From Acridotheres tristis (taxonomy: Eukaryota; Chordata; Aves; Passeriformes; Sturnidae): 64,000 bases of DNA. The translations under genes were made by a program, and so were the position numbers. The stretch spans positions 70,149,859 through 70,213,858 of the forward strand of contig CM072886.1 of NCBI GenBank assembly GCA_037013685.1, in the 5' to 3' direction. Positions 35,983-48,900 of the stretch are shown piece by piece. The notes below the pieces were generated by a model, which did no database searches, was not told the DNA's origin, and saw only the letters and a program-made list of their open reading frames with translations. How positions within the stretch are numbered: the first letter of the stretch is position 1; each line of letters begins with the position of its first letter.

Positions 35983-38900
35983 TTAAAGATAATTTTGGAG
36001 GTTAATGAACTTTAACGTAATACTTTTAAATAATCACCAGAGATAACAGAAAAAATAATCAAGCATCTCCCCAGACCAGAAGGGAATGTTTGATCCTAGA
36101 GTCACAGGCTGATTTAAATTCACTACTGTAAGTCCATCACTTTCAACTATTGATCTATGATAGGACATTTTTATTATTTTTTCCTTAGAAAAATTCACTA
36201 GCATTGAAGAAGATTCAGTGTGCAGGGAAAAGCTCCTTAATTTGACTGATTAGGCCAATTTACTTAGGCTTTCCTGAAAAATAAAAGGATGTACTGTAAG
36301 TCTTGGACTTCATCTCTGAAATGGTTAGTCGATTCTCTGGCAATTAATCCATACCTTGCTTTCTTAGACTGACATATATCATGCAGTTCTCTTTACAAGA
36401 AACACTTCTATATGTGCATTTTGTTTTCTCATCCAGCTGTGATAAATTCAATTAGCTAAGGCCTCCACGGTTCCCTTGCTGAGACTACCTATGCCCTGAT
36501 CATTAATTGGTCAGAGGAACAGTTCCTGGATATCTCTTGTTCCTCTGTCCCCTGGGTGAGATGGGACAAGGTCTGGATGGACCTGGCCTGAGGAGATTTC
36601 CTGTCACTTCGTGTCTTCCTGTGCAGACTATCAGGATGGCAGCACACGTGCACCATTGGACCTCAAACAAATATGTCCTGGAGCAGTAAGGGTCAAGGAG
36701 ACAGACTGTTGAATCACAAGGAAAGGCATGTGTTGTGGTTTGATTTTTCACCTGGACATACAGAGGTAATAAGGCAAAACCAAGGTTTGTCTTATTCTAT
36801 TTCATCTTTACAAGCACACCCTGCAAAAAGGACTTTTTGTATCCTTTGTCATTTACATCAGACTGCAAAGAAACTCTCTCCTGAAAAAGTGTTGGGAAAT
36901 CAGAGAGGCTGAAGTTAGTTAAGACTGTCAAGACATTCAGATATTGGAGTATACCAGATTTTCTCCCCTCACGTAGTTTCAAGGAAAAACTGAACATAGT
37001 TGCAATTTTCATTTATTCATTAACTAATTTCACTTTATAAAAATGTTGGCTCATTAGTTTCAGATTTTTGAACTATGTGATTCCTGCAGGTCCCAAAACA
37101 CCCAAAACCAGTTTTTAAATTTTGCTTGAGATGGATGTGTCATGCCACATATGCATTCTCTTATCTTTGCTTTTTAAACTATTTTTATTGCTTTCATCAA
37201 AGAGCTACTTGGATGGCATTATGTGAAATGATTGCAGTCCTCTGGCTGTTCCTTGAGCAATAGGATCAAATGTCTGCTCTTGCAGGTAGGCAAACAGTGT
37301 AATACATTTTAATGGAGTTTGTACTTCCTCTCTCAGTGTCCACTGGTGGCCCAAATATAGCAATTTTCAAGGCACAATGTATGCATATTTTGTGAGGTTT
37401 ATTTAATGGATTCTTAATTTTGTTGGACAGAAGGGAAGGAAATCATTTATTTGGGTATGGAGATTCACTTGTGTCCTGAATATTACTGCAGGAACTCCTA
37501 TAGAAGTGTAATCCCACCATTAAAATATAAAGTAGTAACTAAAGTTGGGAAAAATCAGGGGTGAAGATGTTAGTTGCCTTTAATTTTTCTTTAGCTGTTT
37601 CATTTCATAATCTTTTCAGAATATACCTAGTAGGCTCTTGAATGACTGTATTTCACAAATTGCTTGCCCAGCTGTATAAATTGTGGAGAAAATAATAAGA
37701 ATTAAGAACAATGAATAATTTATCATAAAAAGTGAATTTTGTCAAATAAATTATTCAGTGATATTATCTGACAGCTGTTACTGTGGGGCCTAATTAATGA
37801 GTGTATGCAAAGCACTCTAATCTTCAGTTTATGAAATGGATTAGTTGACAAAGTTGCATTCAGGAACAGGGTCCCGAATCTATGAGTCTAAGAAATCTAA
37901 GAGGTCTGTTCCAGCAGAGTTAAATAAACAGTTAATGTCTGCAACACATTTTAGTAAGTGTCAGTTCTTGCCAGCACATGGCATATGGTGATCTCCTATT
38001 TTTTGAAAAAGAAAAGCCTTAGAGCTGTTAGATACTACTGACTGTGATGTTCTTCATGTCATGAGTCTTGTTTGTGTCTACCAAATAGATGTAATTTAGT
38101 CATAAAAGCTTTGGACTTTGCTCGAGTGTCTGAGGGGGGGTTTCCTTTATCCCACAGCCCTGGTTTTGTATATACTGTTCACATTCTGGAACAGATTATA
38201 ATTTACTACATTTGTCCCCTTTCAGCTTCCCTTTAGCTGGTACAGATACCTTACAATCCACATATATCCTCTCCAAAATAAATCCTATGGCTTTTATTCC
38301 TCTGAAAGAAACACAGAAATTTTCTGCAGAATCCTCTGAATTCAGCTGAAAGTCTCTCAAAATCTTCATAGTGTTTCTAGACCAAACTCTTAACTAGTTT
38401 TTTCTGCACTTGGAATTCTGCTCCTTGTCCATTCTTGTATTTATTGTTCGTTTTGGTGGAAGCCCAAGAGAAGAGGGAAAAGCCTGAAGTAATATGAATT
38501 GTAGTTTGTTTTTCCAACCTGTATTCAATACAAAAGTCTCACCAGTTCAGAATCAAAACAGAATCCTAGTTCTAGACTGTTTGCCATTGCATATTATTCA
38601 ACTAGTCAGAGCCTGGAAACTGATCCTAATTCAATTGACATCCTTATAATTGCTCTGTTCACCTAGAAACCCTAAAGTAAGTATGTTTCTATGAATGAAG
38701 GTTTTGAAGGTTTTTAGTTTGCATATTTCTTTGCAAATGTGTCACTTGCTTCCGAAGCTGCTTATATATGCAGTGCAAAAATTACTCTGGCAATCACAGA
38801 AATTAATTAACAGAAGAATAAGCAGGTGCATAAGAACTCCGAAACATCTTCATCCATTAGCTGCTATTGTTCACATCACATCAATAACTTAAATGATGCC

Positions 38901-39183
38901 TTGAAAGTCTAGAACACTTTTTTTTTTGTTTTTAATATTGCATTCATTATGCCAACTTATGAATGCCAGAGAAATAAATGCTTTTTTACCTTTTTATTTC
39001 CTCCAAGCTACTTTCTTGAACTGTGTTCCTCGGAGAACAGTGTGTTGGAGAAATATCAGTTGTACAGAAGACTGCTTTGTGAAGAAACTTTACTCCTGCT
39101 AAATAAGCTAATGTTTACATTGAAATGGTTCCCAGTTAATTATGAATATATATGACTCCCAAATGATCATTTTGCTTTAATGC

Positions 39184-39200
39184 AAAAAAAAAAAAAAAAA
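39184..39200. repeat. A17 homopolymer
   Basis: 17 consecutive A followed by ttcc; no element body recognised. Confidence 0.9.
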
Positions 39201-39439
39201 TTCCTATGGCTTGAAAAACAAACCTGGTGTCTGTTTTGCGTATAAAATATGGGGTCATGGCTCTTGGAAGTTGCTGGAGCCTATATATCTAACCAGAATA
39301 GCAGGAAAACAGTTTTGGGAGTATTTTGAGCTTGCAATAATCAGATAAGTGGATAAAGTAGCACTTGTTCTCCTTGTCAAGTTGATTTCAATCTTGAACT
39401 TTATTTAAAGAAACTTAAAGTTCTTAGGGTAGATCTATT

Positions 39440-39468
39440 CCCCCCCAGTCCCCTTCCCCTTCCCCTCC
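39440..39468 (+). repeat. C/T-rich tract, (CCCTT)n-like
   Basis: cccccccagtccccttccccttcccctcc-type sequence, strictly pyrimidine except for one ag; possible triplex-forming mirror-like tract. Confidence 0.8.
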
Positions 39469-39717
39469 AAAGACAATAGAAGTCTTTGGTCTGCAGCCTG
39501 AGGTCAAGAAAACTGGCTATCAGTGGCCATCAGGATAATCTAACATCAATGGATTGGTGCATAAAAAAGTCACTGGAACAGGCTGCAACTTTTCCTACTT
39601 TATCCAACCACCAGTGAAATAACGCAGTGATGTTTCCAGCACTGAAACAGAAGAAGAAATAATAGAAAGATTATGTAAATTGATTAATAAAACCAAATGC
39701 AAGTTAACAAAAAAATC

Positions 39718-39776
39718 TCAAACAAAACCAAACCAAGCCAACTCCCCACCCCCCAAAACCCAAGAACCCTCCAAGT
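39718..39776 (+). repeat. A/C-rich low-complexity tract
   Basis: caaacaaaaccaaacc and ccccaccccccaaaaccc-type sequence in which G and T are almost absent. It explains the 61-codon Lys/Thr/Gln-rich frame across it. Confidence 0.75.
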
Positions 39777-42629
39777 CTGCCACACAATCTATTAACAAAA
39801 GGAAACATGGCAAATCAGAAACAAACACATGGAATAATCTCATTAAGGAGAAGCAAACTCCTTGAAGCCCCCTGTGTTCTCATTTCTTCTTCTTTCCTCT
39901 GCTTCTGTATTATCCTTATCCTTTTCAGTGATTTCCTTGCACATTTTTTCTGCTTCTGGAGATGCTCTTGAAGACTGTTGGCAGCACAGAAGCTTTATGC
40001 ATTAGAAGTCATGTGTAACTTTGTAATATTATATGATAGATGAAGTGATAATGTACAATGTGTCTTAAATATGGTAAATGAGAGCTGTGAAAAATCTGAA
40101 AACTTAGCAGGATAAATGGCCTTTTTAAAGTTACACAAAATAACTGGTTCTTTCTTAATTTAAAGCTTGGTTCCTAATGCATTAAAACTTAAATTGCTCT
40201 AAACCCGTATGTTTTTAACAGAAGAGATTTCCATGTCACTAAAGGATAACATTCAAGTCCCTCTTAACTCTCATTTACCTAGAGTGAGAAATCATATATA
40301 TTTTGTTATATAAAGTTCTTTTAACATACTTGATAGCCTTTTTTTTTACATATATAAAGTGCTACATAAGATTTGAAGACCAAACCTCACTGATTTCTTA
40401 AGTGTTTATGTGAAGCAGAGAGTAAGATTAAGTATTTGGAAGGTATTCTATAAATGTAAATCATAACTGACACAAATCGACAGGAACTAGATTATTTAAT
40501 CAGTTCTCAGTTCATAACTTCCCTCTAAATTTAACTGAAGTGGTAAAGACTATGTTTTTTCTGGAGTCGGAGTTACGTGTCATTTTCAATCCACACATCT
40601 TTTTGTTTATGTATTTTTGAGTGTCTGATATAATCTATTCTTCTGTCAGTGCTGAACTCTAAGTTGGTGTTAAAGGTCTAGCAAACTGTTCTGTGTAATC
40701 TAATCATTGCCCAATACGATAACAATACCACGGCTTATCCATTCTGATGGTCATTTTTGGTTGCGGGGCTGTGTGCAATAGGAAATAGAGTGAAACACAT
40801 GATATATTTTATACCAGCTGTGAAAGAATGAAGACCTTCTGCCTTCAGCTTTGGGAAGAATTTTTGCAACTGCATATTAATGAAGCCATAGAACATAATC
40901 ATGGGCTTAGTCTTATGCCAAACGTGGTGAAATGGTGAATTGAGGCCTTAGTGGCCTTCTTGACCTTCAGATGGAATAATCTGGTCAGCCATAATCAAAT
41001 CACAAAACTCTTGATAATTTCAACCCCCTTTTAGACACTTCTCTTGCTTCAATTAGCAATCCATTACAACTGAAAAGCAAGGCAGAGGAAAATAGATGTC
41101 TAGCTTCTTCCTGGATCTGGGAAACTAGCTGCTGAATATGTCACTTTAATAAAACCCATGGGAAACTTGGAAGACTTGGATTTATTCTGTTGTTATTAAA
41201 AGAATGTTTTAGTAGAGTGCATAACTTGATTTTTTTCTGCTTGCCATTTGATCAAGTAAACTTGATTTCCACATGTTCAATTGCCTTTGCCTGCAAAGCT
41301 GCTTCACTCCTTTAAATAATAATTTCATTTTGGTTCAGCTTTTACAGAGAACATTGGATTTTTTTAGGAATTTGAGATCAAGGACTAAGCAAAATATAAG
41401 GCTTACATTGCTGGACCTGGTTTCCATTGACATTATGGCCTATTGATGTTAATCAAATTTTGTAACCAGACTATGTAGTTGATGTGAATAAAGTTAAGGT
41501 CCAAGTCTCAGGGTCCTTTGCTCTTGCAGAGGACAGTAGAAGGGCATGGTACAAACTAAAATCAGATCCTCATGATACATTTTTGTCTGAAGTAACTGTA
41601 CTAGAAACAGCTGAATATTGTCTGAAGGGAGTAGTTTGACCTACTGTTGCATCAGCATGCAAGGGAGGTGACACCAAACAGCTGGACAATCAAAGAAGTT
41701 TTCTAAATCAGACATTTTATAGTGAAAGGTGAGGACAAAGTGACTATTTGCTGTGTATCTAATAAGTAATTGCTCAGATCACTGTGAGGGTTATTTTACT
41801 ACTATTTATTTGTAGCATTTTAAGAATGAGAGATGTTTGATAATAAGTTCATCTAGGAGTCATGCATATTTCACCATTTTTTTTACTCTGAAGGTACCAA
41901 GATGAGGCCCATCCAATGTATGTCTTCATTAGGCTCCCATCAAAATGCAAGACTTGACCATTAGCATTAATGCTGCTCCTAAAGGCAGAAGGCAGAGGCT
42001 GCTAGTCAGCACTCTGGAGTGTCAGCCCAGCTCTGCCCCTATTAGTGTGGCTTGAGGCATGGTGATTGGGAATATCCCATAATGACATGATCTCTCTCGT
42101 GTTTTCCCATTGAGATATCAAAATTTGCATCACGCATGTGGAAAGTCACAGGGTTAATGACTACTTCTAGGGAGGCTTGAGGTTCATAAGAACTTGCAAA
42201 TTTTTTTGATGCATTTACGCAGTGGTTCTTGGTCCTGCTGCCAGCGTTTAGGCTCTGTGACAATATACCTCCATTGCAGCTGTTTGCTGTTTACTGTCAG
42301 CTCCCATACCTTTCTAGCACCTGTTTTTTCAAGAAAGCTATCTATATCCATGTAGTCCTTAATTTCCCAATACTCAAACCAAACAAATCCCATCTGACTT
42401 AGTTTCCTTTCCCCCATATTTCTTTTTTGAACATTTGTCCATTTTTGCAATTTCTGTTGCATTGTTTGTCTGTCATGAATACTACCAGTAGTGCAAACGC
42501 AGGTAAATCTAGTACACATATATAAATTCCCTTTTCAAGTGAATTTTGCTTTAATGAAACATCCACATTTTCAACATAATCTTTATAATTGTGTCCCAAT
42601 TTTAGGTACTCGAAAAATAGAATATACAA

Positions 42630-42673
42630 CTTTTAAATTTTTTTTAATTTTTAATTTTAAATTTAATTTTTAA
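42630..42673. repeat. A/T-only tract with taattt/aaatta words
   Basis: aacttttaaatttttttt and taatttttaattttaaattt-type sequence containing no G or C over about 40 bp. Confidence 0.85.
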
Positions 42674-44100
42674 TCAGTAGTGCCAATTTGCTTGAGGAAC
42701 ACAGGCTCTATTTTTTTGGAAGCAAAGGTTCGTATATGTAAAAATATGGGTACAAATTAGAAGTATGCCTTTTAAAGCTGGAATCCCAGATTTTTTGTTT
42801 TCACATATGAGACATAGAAAAGAGTTTTGTGAAATGACATGGAAAAGACTGCTGATGAGATTCACAAAATAATAACTAATTTTAGCACATGCTGTGTCAT
42901 TGTATCATAGAGGAAAAAAAGGACATTCAATGGATTTTGAAGGAAACAAATTTAAAACCAATAAAATGATTTTCCCTTTAGTACAGTGACTAACTGGCAT
43001 ACTTAAATCATTACCACAAGATACAGTATCAGAAATAAACATTTCTGTGAATAAGGAGAACAGTTATATTAGGCTGTATAGGTAATTTACGTGGGGTATA
43101 AACACGCATGATTCGGGACATAAAACACCTATTAAATAACAGGGGTTGGTAAAACCTGGTCCCTAAGGGCAGAGTAATCTTATATGGTGCTCCTTATTCT
43201 TTGCTGTGACACATTTTGAAGTACTACTGAGTCTTGAAGAAAAGGTACCAAATTACATGAAACAATGATAAAATTGAGCATGGCAACTCTTTTGCTCAAG
43301 CATACTGTTTCTGAGTATAAGCCTTCATAGAAAGTATCCAATATCTTTGATCTTGATTATGTTGAACATAAAATAAGCTTTAAAGCTTTTACCTTAATGT
43401 TCTGTTTTTTAAAAAAGAGAAAATACAGTTTGATACACAGCCTTCTACTCCAAAGTTCTTAGTTTTCTATCTGATATATTGACTCACCTCAGATAGCACA
43501 GATAATTTCCACCATTAAACTATGTCTCTCTTTGTACTTCCTTTTCCTTACTTAATTTCACACCTTGAATATAAAGTAATGCTGAAGGCAACTGCTTGCG
43601 GGTTGTCCTGTCAATTCCTAAATGGGAAAACACGTGATGTGGCAAAGTTCTTGTCCTACTCATCTTAACTCAAAACGTTTTACCCTTTTAATCCTACAGG
43701 GGCATTTTGCAGAAACTTCACACCTCCATGTCACTTTCTGATTAGTTTCAAGGTTGTCTGAATTGCAATTAATGGACATCTGGACTTTTATTTCAGACAA
43801 TGTCACTTCCTGAGAATGTTTCTGGATGACTCAAAGTTCTCTCTTAGTTGCTGCTGTTTAATTAGAGATTCCAATTAATTATTCTATGTGCCACTTCATA
43901 TTTCTTGCACTCAGCAGAGGAAAGTCCACCTTACCCCAATAGTTCAGAGGAGGATTTTGTCGGGATTTGCTTCCAACTATGTAAAAACTGGCCTAGATTA
44001 AGTGAACTGTTTATGACTATTATCTGTTTCTGTCATTTCTTATTGTGAAAGGATTTCATTACAGAAAATGGCATAGAAGATTTGGATTGTCTTATTTTTA

Positions 44101-44277
44101 CCAGCTCCCCAGAGAAGTGGTCATAGCACCAGCCTGACAGAATTCAAGAAATATTTGGATAATGCTCTCAGGCAAATTATGTGACTCCTGGGAATGGTCC
44201 TGTGCAGGGCTGGGAGTTGGGATCAATGATCCTTGTGGGTCCCTTCCAACTCAGCATATCTTGTGATTCTGTGATGT
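44101..44277 (+). mobile_element. CR1 LINE 3' tip, about 175 bp
   Basis: Begins accagctccccagagaagtgg, continues through cagcctgacagaattcaaga and ctgtgcagggctgggagttgg, and ends gtgggtcccttccaactcag followed by two copies of the terminal octamer-like ttctgtg/ttgtgat. This is a CR1 subfamily 3' end (the type with the cagcctgac..agttgg..cttgtgggtccc motif), different from the copy at 31.9 kb (ggatgccccatccctggag type). Well preserved for its short length. Confidence 0.93.
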
Positions 44278-44699
44278 TTAGGTGAACCAAGTTCTCAGAA
44301 AAATCTAGCTGAAAGAGAAGATGTGCTGTTGAAAGTTGATTAAAATGTAGGATCAGGATTCTCCTATGTGATTATATTTGCTGCTCTTTCAGTTCCTGAC
44401 TCTGTAATTCATCATGCATTTGACTCAAGTCAGAAAGCACTTGTTTATTCTTGTCTCATTTCGCAGGTTGGTACAGTGAACACTGGATAGAAGGTACTGC
44501 ATACTCAGTGGTGGAACAGAGCCTTTCATGTCTTTTCCTGTCTATTTATTGGAAGAAGAGGAGTAAAGTAGATATTCAATCTTCTACCTCTTGATCTTAA
44601 TGAAAAAAACAAAAAAAATTGTAGTGCCCAGAAGGTCATATGTAGTCTATCTGTTTACTTTAAACTGAATTCAGCTAAAACTATGTCTTTCACAGGGAG

Positions 44700-45790
44700 T
44701 AATTGTGTATGTTGCTTACAAAGTGCTACAGTCATGTATGTTCCTTAGCTCTCATGGGCATGCTATTCCAGGGCCTTCTTTGTCCTACTGATTCTTCCAG
44801 TGGCTCACAAACATCTTCCTTATTGCTGTTCAGGCTCTGTGGCTCTTATGCCAGCAATAAACATAAAATGCAACTGATACCTTTCCTCTTTGCTTTTGGT
44901 TTTTGTGCAGTTGAAGACTATTCTGATGTCTTCTCTTCTGATTTTCTTCTCATCCCTGTAATGACTTTCAATTTGCTTTCTTTAGCCTCACAGCATCAGT
45001 TCTTTCAGCCTATCCTCAATAATGCTTACTAGATTGTTGTTTCAATCTTCTTGACTGTTTTTTGATGAATCTGCCTCTTTCTAGCTGTATAGTACACAAA
45101 GAGAACAGAGTTTACTGGCTGAACTGAATGAAAGGACTAGGTAAATATCCATATACTAAAAAATTATACCAACCTACACTTTGATTGCAGGAAAGATTCT
45201 TGTTCTGCAAGGACTTTCTGACTGGCACGGTCCCCTGCAACCCCTGAATATTTATTGCAAGGAAAAATTCCCAGCTAGCTTTTCCCCAACTTGTGTTTTT
45301 GTGGTGGTTCTCCCACTTAGTTTAAACTGTTTAAGATCATCTCTTAAGTTTAGGACAATAATTTAGAATTATAATTCTGGTCTCTACTACACTCATTGCT
45401 TCTGCTAGACTTGTGTCATCTGTAAGTGAAACAGGCATACTCTCTATTCCCTCATCCTGGGTGTTAAATCAAAATGTTCCACAGAACCAGAATAAGTGGG
45501 CAGACCCCCTTCTCCACCCTGCCAGATATATCCTTGCATTTTCACAATTTCCTAGCAACTAGGGCTCTCCTACAGCTGTTCAACTAGGCTGTATCTAGTA
45601 AGTCTCCCATGCTTTCCCAGCTTGGCTCTGGGGATGTCACAGGAGGTTATGTCAAAAGCCTGAACGATGACAACATATGACACTGCTTCTTTATTTGCAA
45701 GCATAGTTGCCCATTATGTAACAAAATGAGATTTGTTTGATGTGTTACATTCTTGACAAATGCATGTTGGCTATCACCTGTTCCCTTGTT
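44700..45790 (-). mobile_element. Ancient CR1 LINE, reverse-transcriptase region, heavily diverged
   Basis: On the minus strand 45662-45633 reads QAFDITSCDI, matching the CR1 RT block KAFDTV.HDI. About 220 bp further on, at 45425-45411, it reads TDDTS, matching the catalytic ADDTK block; the spacing agrees with CR1 RT. Plus-strand 45740-45775 (acaaatgcatgttggctatc) matches the segment upstream of that block. The plus-strand 44985-45115 has the order of the RT C-terminal part seen in other minus-strand CR1 copies (ctttcagcctatcctca, then cttgactgttttttg, then tagtacac..agagcagag-like). Many stops and indels; older than the other copies here. The 44700 boundary is approximate, and 45120-45400 is the least certain part. 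Confidence 0.65.
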
Positions 45791-45829
45791 ATCTTACACA
45801 GCTTTAGAAGTTATTTCGTGCCTGTGTTG

Positions 45830-45935
45830 AGAGCAGGTGCTGGCTCCTGACAGCTCCAGCGGCCCCAGAGCAGGGCACGGCTGAGGGCGGGAGAGAGCCC
45901 CGGGAAAAGCCTGGCCAAGGGAGGGCAGGACACTA
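45830..45935. other. Sharp GC-rich island of about 100 bp
   Basis: Counted by hand, 64 of the 90 bases 45841-45930 are G or C, with four CpG in that span (in ccagcggccc, gcacggctg, gggcggga and ccccggga) and another just upstream at 45817, in otherwise AT-rich DNA. It lies immediately beyond the 5' side of the ancient minus-strand CR1. It could be a GC-rich transposon piece (CR1 5' region, LTR part or SINE-like), or a short insertion of other origin. No flanking direct repeat was recognised and no coding sense is apparent. Confidence 0.6.
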
Positions 45936-48900
45936 GGAAGTGTCCTGAAATTATTGTGCTCCAAGTATTCTAGGACAGAGTTCAGTTTATTTGGAAATAA
46001 CTGATTTGCACAAAGATTCATAATGTTAACTCTTTCCTTTGGCTAAATTAATATTAGATTAATTTCCTTACTGCCACTAACTGATAGCTATCTTAAATGT
46101 CTTTCTGGAGACTTAGACTCTCATCCAATGCTTTTACTATGAACCAGTTCAGAACAGTGGGATGCAGATGGACAGACTACTTTTTTATTTTTCAATAAAA
46201 TCAAGGCTGACTATCTGAAAGATTTGATGCTTGCTTTCCGCAATTGATATAAAAACTCTTATTGTGAAGATTGGAAATTTAAATTCTTGCATGTTATTTA
46301 AAGTCTGAGCTAAAGGGATAGAATCTGACATCTCTATCTAGACTCTTTTGTCAATACCCTTCTTGTCATTGACTGCACCAATAGATGGCCAAAGGGTGAT
46401 GAAGAAGCCAATATGCTCTGTCAGTGCTACTGAGGGATTTCCATGTGCTTGGAGAATATGCATGACCTAAGCCTTTTTCTCTTCCACATTTTTCCTGCAA
46501 AGCAACACAAACCATCTGTAAACGAATGTCAGGATCAAGATGTTTGTATAAGTTAGGAGAACTTTATCTCTTTCTTTCTTATAACACTTTGATCCATGAA
46601 GAGCAAGAAAGAGTATCACTGCAGGTGGTAAGAATGTCCTGATACCTCTGAACTGTGCAAAGTAAACATCTTTTGCTAGAGAAATTATCATGTATTCCAG
46701 GTGTATGCAGCATAAGTTGTTATCTATGGCATTATTGAAGATTGCAAGACAATATCTCCTGATTGAAATTGTGCAGCCAGTAACTGTTCCATTTGGGCTA
46801 ACAAGCTCAAGTACTCTGCTTTGTGTAAGACTCCAAAAAAATTTCTTGCAAATCAGACCTTTGTGTCTCAAGGGCCTGGATCTCCAGAACTCCTCTGACA
46901 GGCACTGAAGTGGAGGATGAATCTAATTTTAGCTTTGGGTCAAGCTCTGCATAGGAAGTTTAGAACTAAGCAATTACACTTCTGGGGAAGAAGGAAGACT
47001 TACATATTATCAATAAGCAATTTTTGTGACAAAAGAATAGTTATCTGTTATTCATGAAAGACCATCCACAAGACTGAATTTGGGCTGTTTGATTTTGCCC
47101 CAAATGATAACTATGTGTATAGATGTGCATAAGTCAGCACAGAATCTACATAAATATATAAAATATGATCATACAGTAAAAGCATTAGTCAGATAGAAAG
47201 AACAGATGAGCGGAGCAAGCACAGTGTGAAACTATTTCAGCGAGGCAAATTTAAAGCAAACACTGAAACAAATGAGGTGGCAGACAACAGTATGAATGTT
47301 AATGAACCAAAAACAATACAGCAGAAAACTATTAAATGCAGTTCTGGTGCATGAAAAATATATTGCTTTAAAAGGTGCTTTTCCCTATTGGTGAAATGTA
47401 AAGATGTATAATTTAATACAATATTTATAAAAAGTTCAGTCAAAATATCACTTTGCTGATCAGTGCAACAGGACAACATTTGGGATAACTATGGAAATCT
47501 GTAAATTTGCAGCTATAATTTCAGGAATTGTTCAGATAAAGTTAAGAAACCAGTATATTGGAAACATCAAGAGTTGATTGTGAATTTTCCCTAGGTTTTG
47601 CATTGCTATTATTTTAGGGCTTTGGTAATAACATCTATCAAGTTCTTTCTTAAACTAGAAGTGAAAAGCACTTTTACTTTCATAAGAGATGGCAGTCACA
47701 GTGTGACTTCAGCTGGAGTAGTTTGCAGGAGTGACAGATTGTCGAGCAGAATTTTGGAGTTCACAGAGCTCCCAGTACTTCCTCTATGTCTCCTATATGA
47801 CATCCCATACTGATGAAGACTAGTGCTTTGCCTTGATTGATTACCCAGAAGATCTATTTCTGCAGCTATTTTATCTCAAGTCAGTTATTCTTTTAGCTGG
47901 TATCTATTTCTAGTTGCCCACAGTTACCTTGCTCACTTCCTTCAGCAGCTTTAGGCCGTCACAACTTTGTGTATCTAAGCCCAGCTTACAGCATCCTTTC
48001 CCCTTCCAGTTGCAAAGTTGCAAAATTCTGCTCTTGATCATCTCTTTTGGGGAGGGATAGATCTCACAACCTTGGTTCTTCTGGACCTCCTCCCTTCCTG
48101 CCTGGGTTTGGCTCAGAGGTGAAATATCTGAAAATAAGCCACTCTGCAGGGTTGAAAACCTGAGCAGCCTGAGCAAAGTATAAAAAAGTGGGCATAGTGT
48201 GACCCAGTACATTTGTGGAGTATTTACAGCAGTCTAATTCTATGTCATCACGTTCACATTTTACTAAACAGCAAATTTGCTTTGAAAACAGCACTGTTGT
48301 GACATAAAAGTGATATATGCAACTCTTTTGGGCATATTCCTATTTTTATGTTCATGAAACTTGAAAGAAGTTAAAATGCATGCACTTCTAGCTTTCAGTT
48401 ATCCCTGTTAAATGTGTTAACCAGAAGCCAAATAGGATGGGCTGGATCTTGGAGTGTGAAAACCAACTCAGGCATGCAGAGTACAAATTATGGATCTGCA
48501 AAATATGGATCAGGTTTGCAGGACTTCCACATTATGTAATTGCTTTATCTCAGCAGATTCCAGTGGAATAGGTACTGTTCTCTTAAATTAAACTAGTGAC
48601 ATATGGAGAAAAAATACTGTCCAAAATTATACAAATAAAATGCATAAAATCACGAAGAAAATGCAAACCCTTTTATTATTGCTTCTTGTAACCTATCTAG
48701 CAGTATTGCTTAGAAAAACAGAAGCTACCATACATGTGAGATGTATGAGAAAGCCTTTGGCATATTTGGCTGTACCCTCACCTGTGATACTTCTTTACAG
48801 TTGTGCAGTGCCTATCTATGCAAAGCAGATTTTTATGCTGCTAAGCACTATTTCTAAGGTGGTCATGGTCAACCCCAGCCTTGAGAGGGGTTTTCCAGAG

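Larger units (their letters stand above)
35983..44100. other. Unique AT-rich DNA, no gene recognised
   Basis: Eight kilobases without a recognisable gene or transposon. It holds pyrimidine-, A/C- and A/T-rich tracts listed separately. The part 37660-37960 is rich in homeodomain-like and E-box words and is a possible regulatory element (see findings). At 36500-36750 the composition is somewhat GC-richer, with no clear identity. Confidence 0.6.

Noticed and set aside
46467..46871. 134-codon minus-strand frame with hydrophobic stretches
   Set aside because: No motif, splice context or similarity that I recognise; a frame of this length is expected by chance somewhere in 64 kb.
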